Below are positions 35,935 to 44,897 of a stretch of 64,000 nucleotides of DNA, in pieces. Below the pieces are notes generated by a model, which was not told where the DNA came from, ran no database searches, and saw nothing but the letters and a program-made list of their open reading frames with translations. Source of the stretch: Acidipila sp. EB88 (GTDB lineage: Bacteria; Acidobacteriota; Terriglobia; Terriglobales; Acidobacteriaceae); contig NZ_QWEV01000005.1 of the NCBI RefSeq assembly GCF_003858395.1, positions 1,612,001 to 1,676,000 of the forward strand, read 5' to 3'. Positions within the stretch are counted from its first letter, which is position 1; every line of letters begins with the position of its first letter. A program made the translations under genes and the position numbers.

Positions 35935-37902
35935 CTACCTGCCCGCCGGCACTATCGGCAGCTCCACAAAGCTTCCGTGGAACACCCGCTCCGTCGCCTT
36001 CTGGTAATCCGCGGGCCTGGCGAAAAAGATATTCGACACAAACGTCTGCGGGTTGCGGTCATACAGCGGAAACCAGCTTGACTGCACCTGCACCATGATC
36101 CGGTGCCCCGGCAGAAACACGTGGTTCGTCGTCGGCAGTGCGAACTGGTACGGCAGCGGCTTGTTCGCCTCGATCGCCTTCGGCTCCGCAAAGCTTTCGC
36201 GATAGCGCCCTCGGAAGATATCCATCGCCACCGGCAACTGGTACCCGCCGAGTTGCGGATCGCCCGCCACCTCGTCCGGGTACACATCGATCAGCTTCAC
36301 CACCCAGTCCGCATCCGTGCCGCTCGTCGAGGCAGTCAGGTGCACCACCGGCTCTCCGCTGATCTTCACCGGCTTGTCCAGCACCTCGCCCGTGTACGTC
36401 AGCACATCGGTGCGCCCGCTCGCCTCGCGCTGGTCGTCCACCAGCCATCGCACCCATGACAAATCGGGCGTATACCCCATCGGCTGGCTCGGCCGCGCGC
36501 GGTACGGCACAGGCTTCGCCGGGTCCGACACAAACTCGTCATACCCTGCGCTTTGGGTCTTCGTCCCCAGCGACAGCTTCGCTCCCGCCTCCAGGTACAG
36601 CGGCGTCGGTTTCGGCGCACACCCGCCAGCACAACCAGACGGCCACGTTTGCAGCCGTTCCCACACATTCGTCCCGGTCTCAAACGCCATCACCGGCGCA
36701 ACCTCCGCGGCCGGCGCATCGTCTTTCAAGTAGCGGGCCAGGAACGGCGCCAGGATCTGCTCGCGAAAGTACAAACCCGTATCACTATTGAAAGAAATTG
36801 CGCCCAGCGAACTCGCCGGCTCAATCTCCTGCCCGTGGTGCCACGGCCCCATCACCAGAAACAGCTTCTGGTGCTGCGGGTCCTTGTCCTTGAGCGCGCG
36901 ATACACCGCCATCGCCCCGTAGATATCCTCCTGGTCCCACAGGCTCGACACCACCATCGTCGGCACCGTCAAAGGCTCCGCGGCCAGTACCTTGTCGACC
37001 GCCTGCCCGCTCCAGAAGGCGTCGTACGCCGGGTGCTCGGCAACCTTGTTCCAGAACCCGATCTGGTCCATGCCGCGCTCCTTTGCCAGCGCTCCCGCCG
37101 AGCCCGCGCGCATAAACATGTCGTAATCGTCAAAGTTGCTCCGCAGCCACTTCGCGCTGTTGTCGCGCGTCGCTGTCTGCTCGTAAATGTAAGCGAGGTT
37201 CTGCTGGCGAAACGCCCCGTTGTGGAACCAGTCGTCGCCCATCCATCCGTCCACCATCGGGTTCATCGGCACCGCGACCTTCAACGCCGGGTGCGGATGA
37301 ATCAGCGGCATCAGCGACAGGTAGCCGTCGTACGAAATGCCCAGCACGCCCACCTTGCCGTTCGACTCCGGGACGTTCTTCACCAGCCAGTCAATCGTGT
37401 CGTACGTATCGGTCGACTCGTCCACCGGCGTCGGGTTCAGCGCCCCGTGCTGCGGCCGGTTCATCACAAAGTCGCCTTCACTGCCGTACTTGCCGCGAAT
37501 GTCCTGCACTACGCGGATGTACCCGCCCTCCACGATCGTCTCGACCGCGTTGTCATACCCCCACAGCGTCGTGCCCAGGTGCTGGCTCGGCGCATTCGCC
37601 GTCAGCACATCGGCGCTGTAGGGCGTGCGCGTCAGCAGCAGCCCCGCATGCTTCGCGGCCGTCGCTGTCTTCGGCACAAGGATCACGGTGTGGAGCTTCA
37701 CACCATCCCGCATCGCGATCATCACCTCGCGCCGCTCGTAATCCATTCCCGCGGTCGGCGCCTTGAACGCGACCGGCGTCTCACTCGGGTACGCAGGATA
37801 CTGCGGCGCTGCCGGCACGCCGGTTTGCGCGTGTGCCATGGAGCCAAGCGAAAATGCAACAGCAAACGTTACAAAAAAGAAGCAGTGAGCGATCTTCGAC
37901 AT
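35935..37902 (-). CDS. CocE/NonD family hydrolase (X-Pro dipeptidyl-peptidase-like)
   Basis: Exported serine hydrolase of 655 residues. The ATG at 37902 has AAGGGGAA eight bases upstream and begins a signal peptide (1-25, ending in AHA). The alpha/beta-hydrolase nucleophile is Ser190 in GVLGISYDGY; the domain continues to about 390, and a C-terminal jelly-roll typical of the X-Pro DAP C-terminal domain follows (HLTASTSGTDADWVVKLIDVYPDE). Known members are cocaine esterase, alpha-amino-acid ester hydrolases and X-Pro dipeptidyl peptidases. With DPP4-like and M28 enzymes nearby, peptide or amino-ester cleavage in the periplasm is likely. It lies 71 nt after the TonB-C gene on the same strand. 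Confidence 0.9.
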   Translation of the reverse strand: MSKIAHCFFFVTFAVAFSLGSMAHAQTGVPAAPQYPAYPSETPVAFKAPTAGMDYERREVMIAMRDGVKLHTVILVPKTATAAKHAGLLLTRTPYSADVLTANAPSQHLGTTLWGYDNAVETIVEGGYIRVVQDIRGKYGSEGDFVMNRPQHGALNPTPVDESTDTYDTIDWLVKNVPESNGKVGVLGISYDGYLSLMPLIHPHPALKVAVPMNPMVDGWMGDDWFHNGAFRQQNLAYIYEQTATRDNSAKWLRSNFDDYDMFMRAGSAGALAKERGMDQIGFWNKVAEHPAYDAFWSGQAVDKVLAAEPLTVPTMVVSSLWDQEDIYGAMAVYRALKDKDPQHQKLFLVMGPWHHGQEIEPASSLGAISFNSDTGLYFREQILAPFLARYLKDDAPAAEVAPVMAFETGTNVWERLQTWPSGCAGGCAPKPTPLYLEAGAKLSLGTKTQSAGYDEFVSDPAKPVPYRARPSQPMGYTPDLSWVRWLVDDQREASGRTDVLTYTGEVLDKPVKISGEPVVHLTASTSGTDADWVVKLIDVYPDEVAGDPQLGGYQLPVAMDIFRGRYRESFAEPKAIEANKPLPYQFALPTTNHVFLPGHRIMVQVQSSWFPLYDRNPQTFVSNIFFARPADYQKATERVFHGSFVELPIVPAGR

Positions 37903-37973
37903 GGATTCCCCTTCAGACAGGCAGTTGCGTGACAAAGCGCAGAAGCACAGACGAGCGAGCAGGTATTGCAACG

Positions 37974-38426
37974 CTAGAAAATGAGGCCGAAGTTCACTTC
38001 GACCCGGATCCGCACGGCAACCGGCAGGCCATCCCTCGTGGATGGCTTGAAGCGGTATTGCTGGATAGCCTCGATGGCTTGGCTATCCAGACTTGCTGCC
38101 GCAGCTCTCTGATCCTCCGGGCGACCTTCTGCGAGGGAGTGGATCACCGTTGCATCATGAGCGAGGCCCCGCTCATCCACTGTCAACTCAAGCGTGCAAG
38201 CACCCACAATGTGCTGTCTTTTCGCTTCTTTGGTGTAGTGCGGGTTGACCTTGTGAATGATCTGCGGCTGGGTCACCCCATCTTTGCCCACCGTCCATAG
38301 CTTGCCACTCCCCGACTGCTGTAGCGGCCCTTGCTCTTGCTGGGCCGCCACTTGTCCCCAAAGCGGCACCACATGCACAGGCAGCACAAGAAGAAGCATC
38401 AGCACTAAGTACCTTCCAGCCTGCAT
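37974..38426 (-). CDS. Small TonB C-terminal-domain protein
   Basis: Protein of 150 residues. The ATG at 38426 follows GAGG and begins a hydrophobic segment (YLVLMLLLVLPVHVVPLWG), which is a signal peptide or single anchor. A TonB C-terminal domain follows (PQIIHKVNPHYTKEAKRQHIVGACTLELTVDERG, then AIEAIQQYRFKPSTRDGLPVAVRIRVEVNF). It lacks the long Pro-rich spacer and ExbB/ExbD partners of true TonB energy transducers, so it may be a periplasmic TonB-domain protein rather than a functional transducer. It sits between M28 and CocE-like peptidase genes on the same strand, with 78- and 71-nt gaps, suggesting co-transcription. Confidence 0.85.
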   Translation of the reverse strand: MQAGRYLVLMLLLVLPVHVVPLWGQVAAQQEQGPLQQSGSGKLWTVGKDGVTQPQIIHKVNPHYTKEAKRQHIVGACTLELTVDERGLAHDATVIHSLAEGRPEDQRAAAASLDSQAIEAIQQYRFKPSTRDGLPVAVRIRVEVNFGLIF

Positions 38427-38504
38427 AAACCTCGTTCCTGCAATTGCAACTAAGTTCGGCACCGCCTGGTAGCTCGCGGCTAAGCTCGTCGGGATCAAGG
38501 TGCG

Positions 38505-40271
38505 CTACTTCACCGCCCCGGGAAACTGCACCACCTTACGCTCCCCGTACTCCGGCGTCGCCTTCCTCGGCAGCATCGCATCCCGCATCGCGGTGTTGTA
38601 CACAAACGTCGCCTCCACCACCGCGGCCTGCCGCAGGTCATCCGCCCGCAACCCCTCGTACACATCCATGTTCGAGTGGTGCGTGCGCGTGTCGTAGTCC
38701 AGCGCATCCTGGATGAACTGGAACCCTGGGATGCCGACCGCGTCGAAGCTCAGGTGGTCCGTTCCGCCCGTGTTCGCGTTTGTCACCGTCGACACGCCCA
38801 GGTCCTTCAACGGCGCAATCCACTCCGTAAAAATCGGCGCCATCGCCGCATTGCCCTGCGTGTACACCCCGCGAATCTTGCCCGAGCCGTTGTCCAGGTT
38901 GAAGTACCCGGAAAGCTTCGCCTGCTCTGGCTTCAGTACCGGCGGCCCGCTCGGCTCGCGCACAAAGTCCGGCAGCTTCGCGTTGCCACCCAGCGTCAAT
39001 GTGCCAAAGTGCTGCGCCACGTAGCCCGCCGAGCCAAAAATGCCCTGCTCCTCGCCGCTCCACAAGCCAATGCGGATCGTGCGCCGCGGCTGCACATGCA
39101 GCGCCAGCAAAATGCGCATCACCTCCATCGCCACCACCGAGCCCGCGCCATTATCCGTCGCGCCCGTCGCACTCGCCCATGAGTCAAGATGGCCGCCCAC
39201 CATCACTACCTGGTCCTTCAACAGCGGGTCCGTGCCCGGTATCTCCGCAATCGTGTCGAACCCGTGCTCGTGGTCGCCCGTAAACTTCGCGTCCACGTCC
39301 GCCGCCAGCGTCACCGGCACCTTGGCATCGAGCAGCCGCGCTACGCGGCCAAAGTTCTCGATCGAGGCCACCAGCAGCGGCAATGGCGTCGCATGCGCCC
39401 GCTGGTACGAGAACCACGAAAAGTTCGAGTTGGAGTCGTCAAAGATTGTTCCGCCCGACCCGCCATGCTTCGAGCCGTTTGAGCTCGGCACCACCACCGC
39501 CGCAACGCCCTCATCCTTCAGCATCTGGCCCAGTCGCTCGCGCTCCACCATCACCTTGATGAAGTAGTCATCGAGCCCCGCATACTCCGACACCGGCCCA
39601 AGCGGCACCACCTCGAGCTTCGCCAACTCCTCGTCCGAGTAGCGATCCACCAGCGCCTTGTCCACCTCGCCCAGCTCCGGGGTGTTGCCCAGCAGCACCA
39701 CCTTGCCGCGCAGCTTGCCCTTGTACTCGGCCATCTGCGTTTCAAGTGAAGGCGCATTCTTGCCGGTGTCGATATGGATCCGCACCGCCTCGCCCTGCAC
39801 CGGTCCCGGCTTGCCGTCCGCGCCCACGGTCGAGGGCGACCACGGCGCCGCCTGCGCGATAAACATTCCAGGCGCGGGCAACACCATGCGCAGCGAACTC
39901 GCCTCCTGCTCCCAGCCCATGCCGAACTCGCCCCAGTCCTCCAGGTGCGCATTCGCGCAGCCCATCGCCGTCAGCGTATCGCGCGTCCACGCATTCGCCC
40001 TGGCCATTCCCGGTGAGCCCGTCAGCCGCGGGCCAATGTCATCGTTCAACGCGCTGGCATATTCCATCACCCGCGAGTGGTTCAGGCCTTCGTCGCGAAT
40101 CCGCGCATACATCCCCAGGTCCACCGCCTCGGGCATGGCTGCCGACGCCTGCCGGGTTCCATCACCCGGCTTCACCACGCTCTTCTGGGCTACGCCCATG
40201 GAAGCCAGTCCAAGCAATCCCGCAAATCCCAGCACCACTCCGCAACCCGTACCGCCAACCACTCTCCGCAT
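38505..40271 (-). CDS. M28 family zinc aminopeptidase/carboxypeptidase
   Basis: Exported metallopeptidase of 588 residues. The ATG at 40271 follows GAGGG; a signal peptide (about 1-29, GLLGLASMGVAQ) is followed by the N-terminal region, a protease-associated (PA) insert near 170-290 (AVVVPSSNGS), and the M28 catalytic domain. Zinc ligands are visible in GGHLDSW, GATDNGAG (bridging Asp), SGEEQGIFG (catalytic Glu pair) and NTGGTDHLSFD. The PA insert is typical of glutamate carboxypeptidase II-like and aminopeptidase relatives. It heads the minus-strand group of M28, TonB-C and CocE-like genes, and together with the DPP4-like gene forms a peptide-degradation cluster. Confidence 0.92.
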   Translation of the reverse strand: MRRVVGGTGCGVVLGFAGLLGLASMGVAQKSVVKPGDGTRQASAAMPEAVDLGMYARIRDEGLNHSRVMEYASALNDDIGPRLTGSPGMARANAWTRDTLTAMGCANAHLEDWGEFGMGWEQEASSLRMVLPAPGMFIAQAAPWSPSTVGADGKPGPVQGEAVRIHIDTGKNAPSLETQMAEYKGKLRGKVVLLGNTPELGEVDKALVDRYSDEELAKLEVVPLGPVSEYAGLDDYFIKVMVERERLGQMLKDEGVAAVVVPSSNGSKHGGSGGTIFDDSNSNFSWFSYQRAHATPLPLLVASIENFGRVARLLDAKVPVTLAADVDAKFTGDHEHGFDTIAEIPGTDPLLKDQVVMVGGHLDSWASATGATDNGAGSVVAMEVMRILLALHVQPRRTIRIGLWSGEEQGIFGSAGYVAQHFGTLTLGGNAKLPDFVREPSGPPVLKPEQAKLSGYFNLDNGSGKIRGVYTQGNAAMAPIFTEWIAPLKDLGVSTVTNANTGGTDHLSFDAVGIPGFQFIQDALDYDTRTHHSNMDVYEGLRADDLRQAAVVEATFVYNTAMRDAMLPRKATPEYGERKVVQFPGAVK

Positions 40272-40527
40272 AGACCCTCATCTGTTCAGTTCGAGCAGCA
40301 TAGCAGCGCCTTCTGCCCCGGCGGCAGTTATCTCGCGCGCCTGGCCACCAGCTCAGCGCTGACAGGATCGAAAACGATCACGCGCTCTTGCGCATGCAGG
40401 CCAGCGACCTTGAGCCTCCGGCGCATCCAACCGTCCATATAGGTTCCGGTATCCGGCGCCCGGCCATTTGCCGCGCCTGCCACATCCTCATTCGCGCCAT
40501 CGCCAACACCCAGGAGTCCGCCCCACC

Positions 40528-41634
40528 ATGACGAAAGCACTCGGTTACGCCGCCAAGCACTCCTTCTCCAAGCTCAAGCCCCTCGAGTTCGAGCGCGACG
40601 CGCCCAAGCCCAACGAAGTCGAAATCGACATCCTGTTCTGCGGCGTCTGCCACTCCGACATTCACCAGGCCAAGAACGAGTGGTCCAACACCGTGTATCC
40701 CTGCGTGCCCGGGCACGAGGTCGTCGGTCGTATCGCGTCCGTGGGCTCCGCCGCAACGAAGCACAAGGTTGGCGACCTGGTCGGTGTCGGCTGCATGATC
40801 GACTCCTGTCGCGAGTGTGAAGCCTGCAAAGCCGGCGAAGAGAACTATTGCGCTGGCCCCAACTCCTGGCTTGCCACCTACAACGGCCCTATGCAGCCTG
40901 CAAAGGTCTCGCCCACCGGCACCAACACCTACGGCCGCGACAACACCTACGGCGGCTACTCCACCTCGATCGTCGTGCCTGAAGACTTCGTCCTGAAAAT
41001 CCCCGCAGGCCTCAAGCCCGAAGTCGCCGCGCCCATCCTCTGCGCCGGAGTCACCACCTACTCGCCCATGAAGCACTGGGGCGTCAAGGCCGGCGACAAG
41101 GTCGGCATCATCGGCTTCGGTGGCCTCGGCGACATGGCAGCCAAGATCGCCAAGGCCCTCGGCGCTGAGGTTTTCCTCTTTACGCGCTCCGAGGAGAAGC
41201 TCGAAGAAGCCAGGAAGCTCGGCGCAACCGGCGTGATGGAAGACGACAAGGACGCCTTCACCGAGCACAAGGGATCGTTCGATTTCCTGCTCTCGACCAT
41301 CCCCGAGAAGCACGATCTCAACCCGTTCATCCCGCTGCTCAAGCGTGACAAGACCATCGTCGTCGTCGGCGCGCTCGACAACCTCGCGCCGGTCAACAAC
41401 ATGCAGGTCGCCGGCCAGCGCAAGTCGGTCGCGGGCTCGCTCATCGGCAACCTTGCCGACACCCAGGAGATCCTCGACTTCTGCGCCGAACACAACATCG
41501 GCCCCGACATCCAGATCATCCCCATCCAGCAGATCAACGACGCCTACGACATGGTGGAAGACGGTGAAGTCCGCTTCCGCTATGTCATCGACATCGCCAG
41601 CCTCAAGCAGGAGCAGGCCGAGTCCGCAGCCTGA
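40528..41634 (+). CDS. Zinc-dependent NAD(P) alcohol dehydrogenase (YahK/CAD-like)
   Basis: Medium-chain dehydrogenase of 368 residues reducing aldehydes to alcohols, probably with NADPH. The catalytic zinc site is C-H-E (CGVCHSDIH, GHEVVG) and the structural zinc is bound by the four cysteines of CRECEACKAGEENYC. The cofactor motif is GFGGLGDMA. The pattern is that of the cinnamyl-alcohol-dehydrogenase/YahK group. The ATG at 40528 follows AGGAG with an 11-base spacing, longer than ideal. It is monocistronic, divergent from the M28 gene across 256 bp. The physiological aldehyde is unknown. Confidence 0.93.
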   Translation: MTKALGYAAKHSFSKLKPLEFERDAPKPNEVEIDILFCGVCHSDIHQAKNEWSNTVYPCVPGHEVVGRIASVGSAATKHKVGDLVGVGCMIDSCRECEACKAGEENYCAGPNSWLATYNGPMQPAKVSPTGTNTYGRDNTYGGYSTSIVVPEDFVLKIPAGLKPEVAAPILCAGVTTYSPMKHWGVKAGDKVGIIGFGGLGDMAAKIAKALGAEVFLFTRSEEKLEEARKLGATGVMEDDKDAFTEHKGSFDFLLSTIPEKHDLNPFIPLLKRDKTIVVVGALDNLAPVNNMQVAGQRKSVAGSLIGNLADTQEILDFCAEHNIGPDIQIIPIQQINDAYDMVEDGEVRFRYVIDIASLKQEQAESAA

Positions 41635-41980
41635 GCTAATCACCCAGGCCGAGGCAGCCTGATGAGGATGATCGGAAAGGTGGCGCGCTGGCTCTGCCTG
41701 CACGCCGCCGCTCCCGCAGGGCATCCGGCTTGTCTGCAGTGTTCCGCGAACGGGTTACCTCCGTCCCGCCACCAACCACCCGGGGTGGACGACGGCAAAA
41801 GACGCCCTCCATACTGGGTAAACCGCTTGGGCAACTTCCGGCACCCGAGAGCCTCCGGGCAGCAGGACAGGCTGTTCCAGCTCGATCAGCGCGGCTTACG
41901 TCTCCCTGGCAGCCGGCACGGCAGCCACGTCCCGCAGAACGCCTTACCCCTGCACCACCGGCGGTTGGATACCGCAAAGC
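41635..41980 (+). other. Intergenic region between ADH and acyl-CoA-dehydrogenase-like genes
   Basis: I see no gene or structured RNA in these 346 bases. Both flanking genes point right, so the promoter of the dehydrogenase-kinase pair should lie here; no convincing boxes were found. Confidence 0.4.
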
Positions 41981-43165
41981 ATGGATCTCGCCGAAGCTCC
42001 CGAAGAGTTCTCCTCCCCCCAACTCAGTGAACTCTGGCGCAAGGCGCGCACCATCGCACAGGACGTAGCTGCTCCCGTGGCGCACCAGGTGGACGAAGAG
42101 CAGATGTGGCCCGTCCACACGATGACCGCGCTGGCGGAAGCAGGTCTGCTTGGCCTGCATGTGCCGCACAGGCTCGGCGGCCTCGGCCTTGGCCTGACTG
42201 GCCTGATCGCGGTAACAGAACAGCTCGGCCAGGCTTGCTCGTCGTCTTCCATGTGCTTTGGCATGCACAGCGTCGGCACCGCCGTGATCGCCGCCAAATC
42301 AACGCCGCACCATGAGGAAAAATACCTCGGGCCCATCGCCCGGGGTGAACACATCACCACGCTGGCCCTGTCGGAAAGCGGCTCCGGCGTGCACTTCTAC
42401 CTGCCTGAAACCGCTCTCAGCTCCCACGAGGCCGGGTACCGGATTCACGGCGTCAAACAGTGGGTCACCAATGCCGGGCACGCGCATTCCTATGTCGTCT
42501 CCTGCCGCAACCAGGAGGAGAACGATCAGCAAAGTGGCGAGTTTACCTGCGTCGTGGTCGATGCAGACAACGAGGGCGCGCGGGTTGACCAGAAATGGGG
42601 CGGGTTCGGCATGCGCGGCAATGCCTCTAGCCCCGTGCAGTTCCACGATGTGTGCGTGCCGCGCCGTGCCCTGCTCGGCAGCGAGGGCGACCAGATATGG
42701 TTCGTGTTTGAAGTGGTTGCACCGTATTTTCTGACCGCCATGGCAGGAACCTATCTCGGCATCGCCCAGGCCGCACTGCAGATCGCGGTCGAGCGGACGC
42801 AGAACCGGCAGTATGCACCCATGCAGGAGTACCTGTCCGATGCCCCGGTGATCCAGACCAGGATCGCCGAGTTGTGGTTTCGCGTGGAGCAGGCACGGCA
42901 GATGGTCTACAAGGCCGCACGCATGGGGGACGCGGGCGACCCTGCCGCCCTCACCTACATCCTGTCGAGCAAGGCGATCGCCGGCGAAGCCGCGGTCGAT
43001 ATCTGCAACGAGGCCATGTCCATCTGCGGCGGCAGCGGCTACGGCGAAAACGGCAAGCTGCCGCGCCTGCTGCGCGACGCGCGGGCGAGCCACGTGATGG
43101 CGCCCACCACCAACATTCTGAAGCTCTGGACCGGCCGCGCAGTGCTCGGGCTTCCCATCCTGTAA
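41981..43165 (+). CDS. Acyl-CoA-dehydrogenase-like flavoprotein without the usual catalytic Glu
   Basis: Cytosolic FAD protein of 394 residues with the three ACAD domains: N-terminal helical (1-115), beta-barrel (ALSESGSG at about 130, KQWVTNAGHAHSY), and C-terminal helical (AVDICNEAMSICGGSGYGE). The FAD-binding elements are kept. The segment that in medium-chain and short-chain enzymes carries the catalytic base (IYEGT) reads VMAPTTNILKLW here, without Glu, so the protein may be another ACAD-type flavoenzyme, for example a monooxygenase or a dehydrogenase using a base elsewhere. Four bases separate its stop from the histidine kinase start, so the two are almost certainly co-translated. Confidence 0.82.
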   Translation: MDLAEAPEEFSSPQLSELWRKARTIAQDVAAPVAHQVDEEQMWPVHTMTALAEAGLLGLHVPHRLGGLGLGLTGLIAVTEQLGQACSSSSMCFGMHSVGTAVIAAKSTPHHEEKYLGPIARGEHITTLALSESGSGVHFYLPETALSSHEAGYRIHGVKQWVTNAGHAHSYVVSCRNQEENDQQSGEFTCVVVDADNEGARVDQKWGGFGMRGNASSPVQFHDVCVPRRALLGSEGDQIWFVFEVVAPYFLTAMAGTYLGIAQAALQIAVERTQNRQYAPMQEYLSDAPVIQTRIAELWFRVEQARQMVYKAARMGDAGDPAALTYILSSKAIAGEAAVDICNEAMSICGGSGYGENGKLPRLLRDARASHVMAPTTNILKLWTGRAVLGLPIL

Positions 43166-43169
43166 GCGA

Positions 43170-44786
43170 ATGAAACCTCTGGACCCAGCAGAAGCAGCAG
43201 CGGCAGCGGCACGTCGAGCCAGGTCGGTCCTGCTCGGCACCGCCGAACCCGCAGCCGAGTTCGCCCGGGCCTTCACCCTGCTTGCCGCCGAGCTCAAGGC
43301 GACCCTCCACGTCTTCGCTGACGCCAGAGGTCTGCTTGAAGCTCTCGACGCGGCAGGCGACAGCGTACGCCTGGTGGTCGTCGATGCCGGCATACCGGAC
43401 AGCCTCGCCGTGGCCCGGCGCGCGGTCGAGCGGCAACCCCTCAGCGAGCTTGTTCTGGTTTGCCCGGAGGCGGACGAGCCAGCCCTGCGCCTGCGCCTCG
43501 GTCGCACCCCGCGGCTTGGCGCGCACTCCAGCATCGTCGCAGCGGAGTCAGCGCAACTTCTGCGCGTGCTGGGCACTGCCTTCCAGCGGGCTGACCAGCG
43601 CAAGGCGATCCGCACCACTCTGGACCGCTTCAATGCCCGGATCGCCGCGCCCACACCCTCCGTCGATGCGGGGCAGATGCGCCAACTCGTCATCTCGGAC
43701 CGCTTCCTGTCGTCCATCCTCGAGTCGGCGTTCGATGCCGTGGTCATCGCAGACATCAAGGGGCGCGTCACTACGCTCAACCCCGCAGCCGAAAGCCTGT
43801 TTGGTCTCACCCTGCAGCAGGCAATCTCCCGGCCCGTCGTGGCGCTTGCCCAAGGTCGCTGGCGGCAGGATCTCGCTGCCCTGCTGGTTCTGCAGGAAGG
43901 GGGATCTACCCTCCAGACCGAAATCGGCGTGGGCGAGGATCTGCGCCACGTGGAGATCTCCGCGGCTCCTGTGTTCGACCGCGCCCACACCTGGATGGCC
44001 ACTTCGCTCATCCTGCGCGACGTCACCAGCCGCGTGCAATCCGAGGAGGCGCTGCGCACGACTGAGAAGCTGGCTGCTGTGGGCAGGCTCGCCAGCACCA
44101 TCGCGCACGAAATCAACAACCCCCTGGAGTCGGTCACCAACCTGCTGTACCTCGCCAGGCAGCGGGCTACCGAGCCCGAGCTTTCGCGCTGGCTCGAAAT
44201 GGCCGAGCAGGAACTGCACCGCATCGCCATCATCACCAGCCAGACGCTTTCCTTTCACAAGCAGTCCACCGTGCCCACCGAGGTGCGCCTCGCACAGCTC
44301 GTCCGCGAAGTGCTGCTCATTTTTCAGGCGCGCCTGCGCAACAGCCGGATCGAGGTCGTGGAGCGCTTGCGGGAGGACCGTCCCATCCTTGCGCTCAACG
44401 GCGAAATCCGCCAGGTGTTGACCAACCTCATCGGCAACGCGGTCGACGCCCTTGCAAAAGGCGGCCGGTTAGACATCCGCACGCACGCCTCGTTCTGCTG
44501 GCGAACCATGCGGCCCGGCGTCCGGGTCGTCGTGGCCGATACAGGGGCGGGTATGAGCGCCGCCACCCTGCACCGGATCTTCGAAGCCTTCTACACCACC
44601 AAGGGCGCAAACGGAACCGGCGTAGGCCTCTGGCTCAGCCGGGACATCGTGCTGCGGCATGAGGGTTTCCTGCACGTGCGCAGCTCACAGCAGGCCGCAT
44701 TCCGGGGGACCGTGTTTGTGATCTTTCTGCCGTACAGCCCTTCTGCTGTAAGCCAGAAGGCACCGCCCACTCTGCGTACCCCGTAG
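43170..44786 (+). CDS. Soluble PAS-domain sensor histidine kinase
   Basis: Two-component kinase of 538 residues with no transmembrane helix, so cytosolic. Residues 20-140 look like a degenerate receiver-like domain (SVRLVVVDAGIP, ELVLVCPEADEP). A PAS domain spans about 175-295 (ILESAFDAVVIADIKGRVTTLNPAAESLFG). The HisKA domain has the phospho-acceptor His313 in IAHEINNPL. HATPase motifs are NLIGNAVDAL (N box), DTGAGM (G1) and GTGVGLWLSR (G2). No response regulator lies next to it. Its four-base distance to the flavoprotein suggests a redox or metabolite-responsive system, which is inference. Confidence 0.9.
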   Translation: MKPLDPAEAAAAAARRARSVLLGTAEPAAEFARAFTLLAAELKATLHVFADARGLLEALDAAGDSVRLVVVDAGIPDSLAVARRAVERQPLSELVLVCPEADEPALRLRLGRTPRLGAHSSIVAAESAQLLRVLGTAFQRADQRKAIRTTLDRFNARIAAPTPSVDAGQMRQLVISDRFLSSILESAFDAVVIADIKGRVTTLNPAAESLFGLTLQQAISRPVVALAQGRWRQDLAALLVLQEGGSTLQTEIGVGEDLRHVEISAAPVFDRAHTWMATSLILRDVTSRVQSEEALRTTEKLAAVGRLASTIAHEINNPLESVTNLLYLARQRATEPELSRWLEMAEQELHRIAIITSQTLSFHKQSTVPTEVRLAQLVREVLLIFQARLRNSRIEVVERLREDRPILALNGEIRQVLTNLIGNAVDALAKGGRLDIRTHASFCWRTMRPGVRVVVADTGAGMSAATLHRIFEAFYTTKGANGTGVGLWLSRDIVLRHEGFLHVRSSQQAAFRGTVFVIFLPYSPSAVSQKAPPTLRTP

Positions 44787-44840
44787 CAGGCATCAGCAGT
44801 GGCCAAAGGGCCATGGCGTCGTCCAACAGCCGCACAAACA

Positions 44841-44873
44841 GAAAAGCCGGACGAGGTATCTGCCCGTCCGGCT
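44841..44873 (-). terminator. Intrinsic terminator for the FecR-domain gene
   Basis: AGCCGGACG (44845-44853) pairs with CGTCCGGCT (44865-44873). On the minus strand the hairpin lies 25 nt after the FecR stop and is followed by TTTT. It sits between two convergent genes and probably ends the minus-strand transcript. Confidence 0.75.
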
Positions 44874-44897
44874 CCTGCTGTTCCAACAACCACCCGA

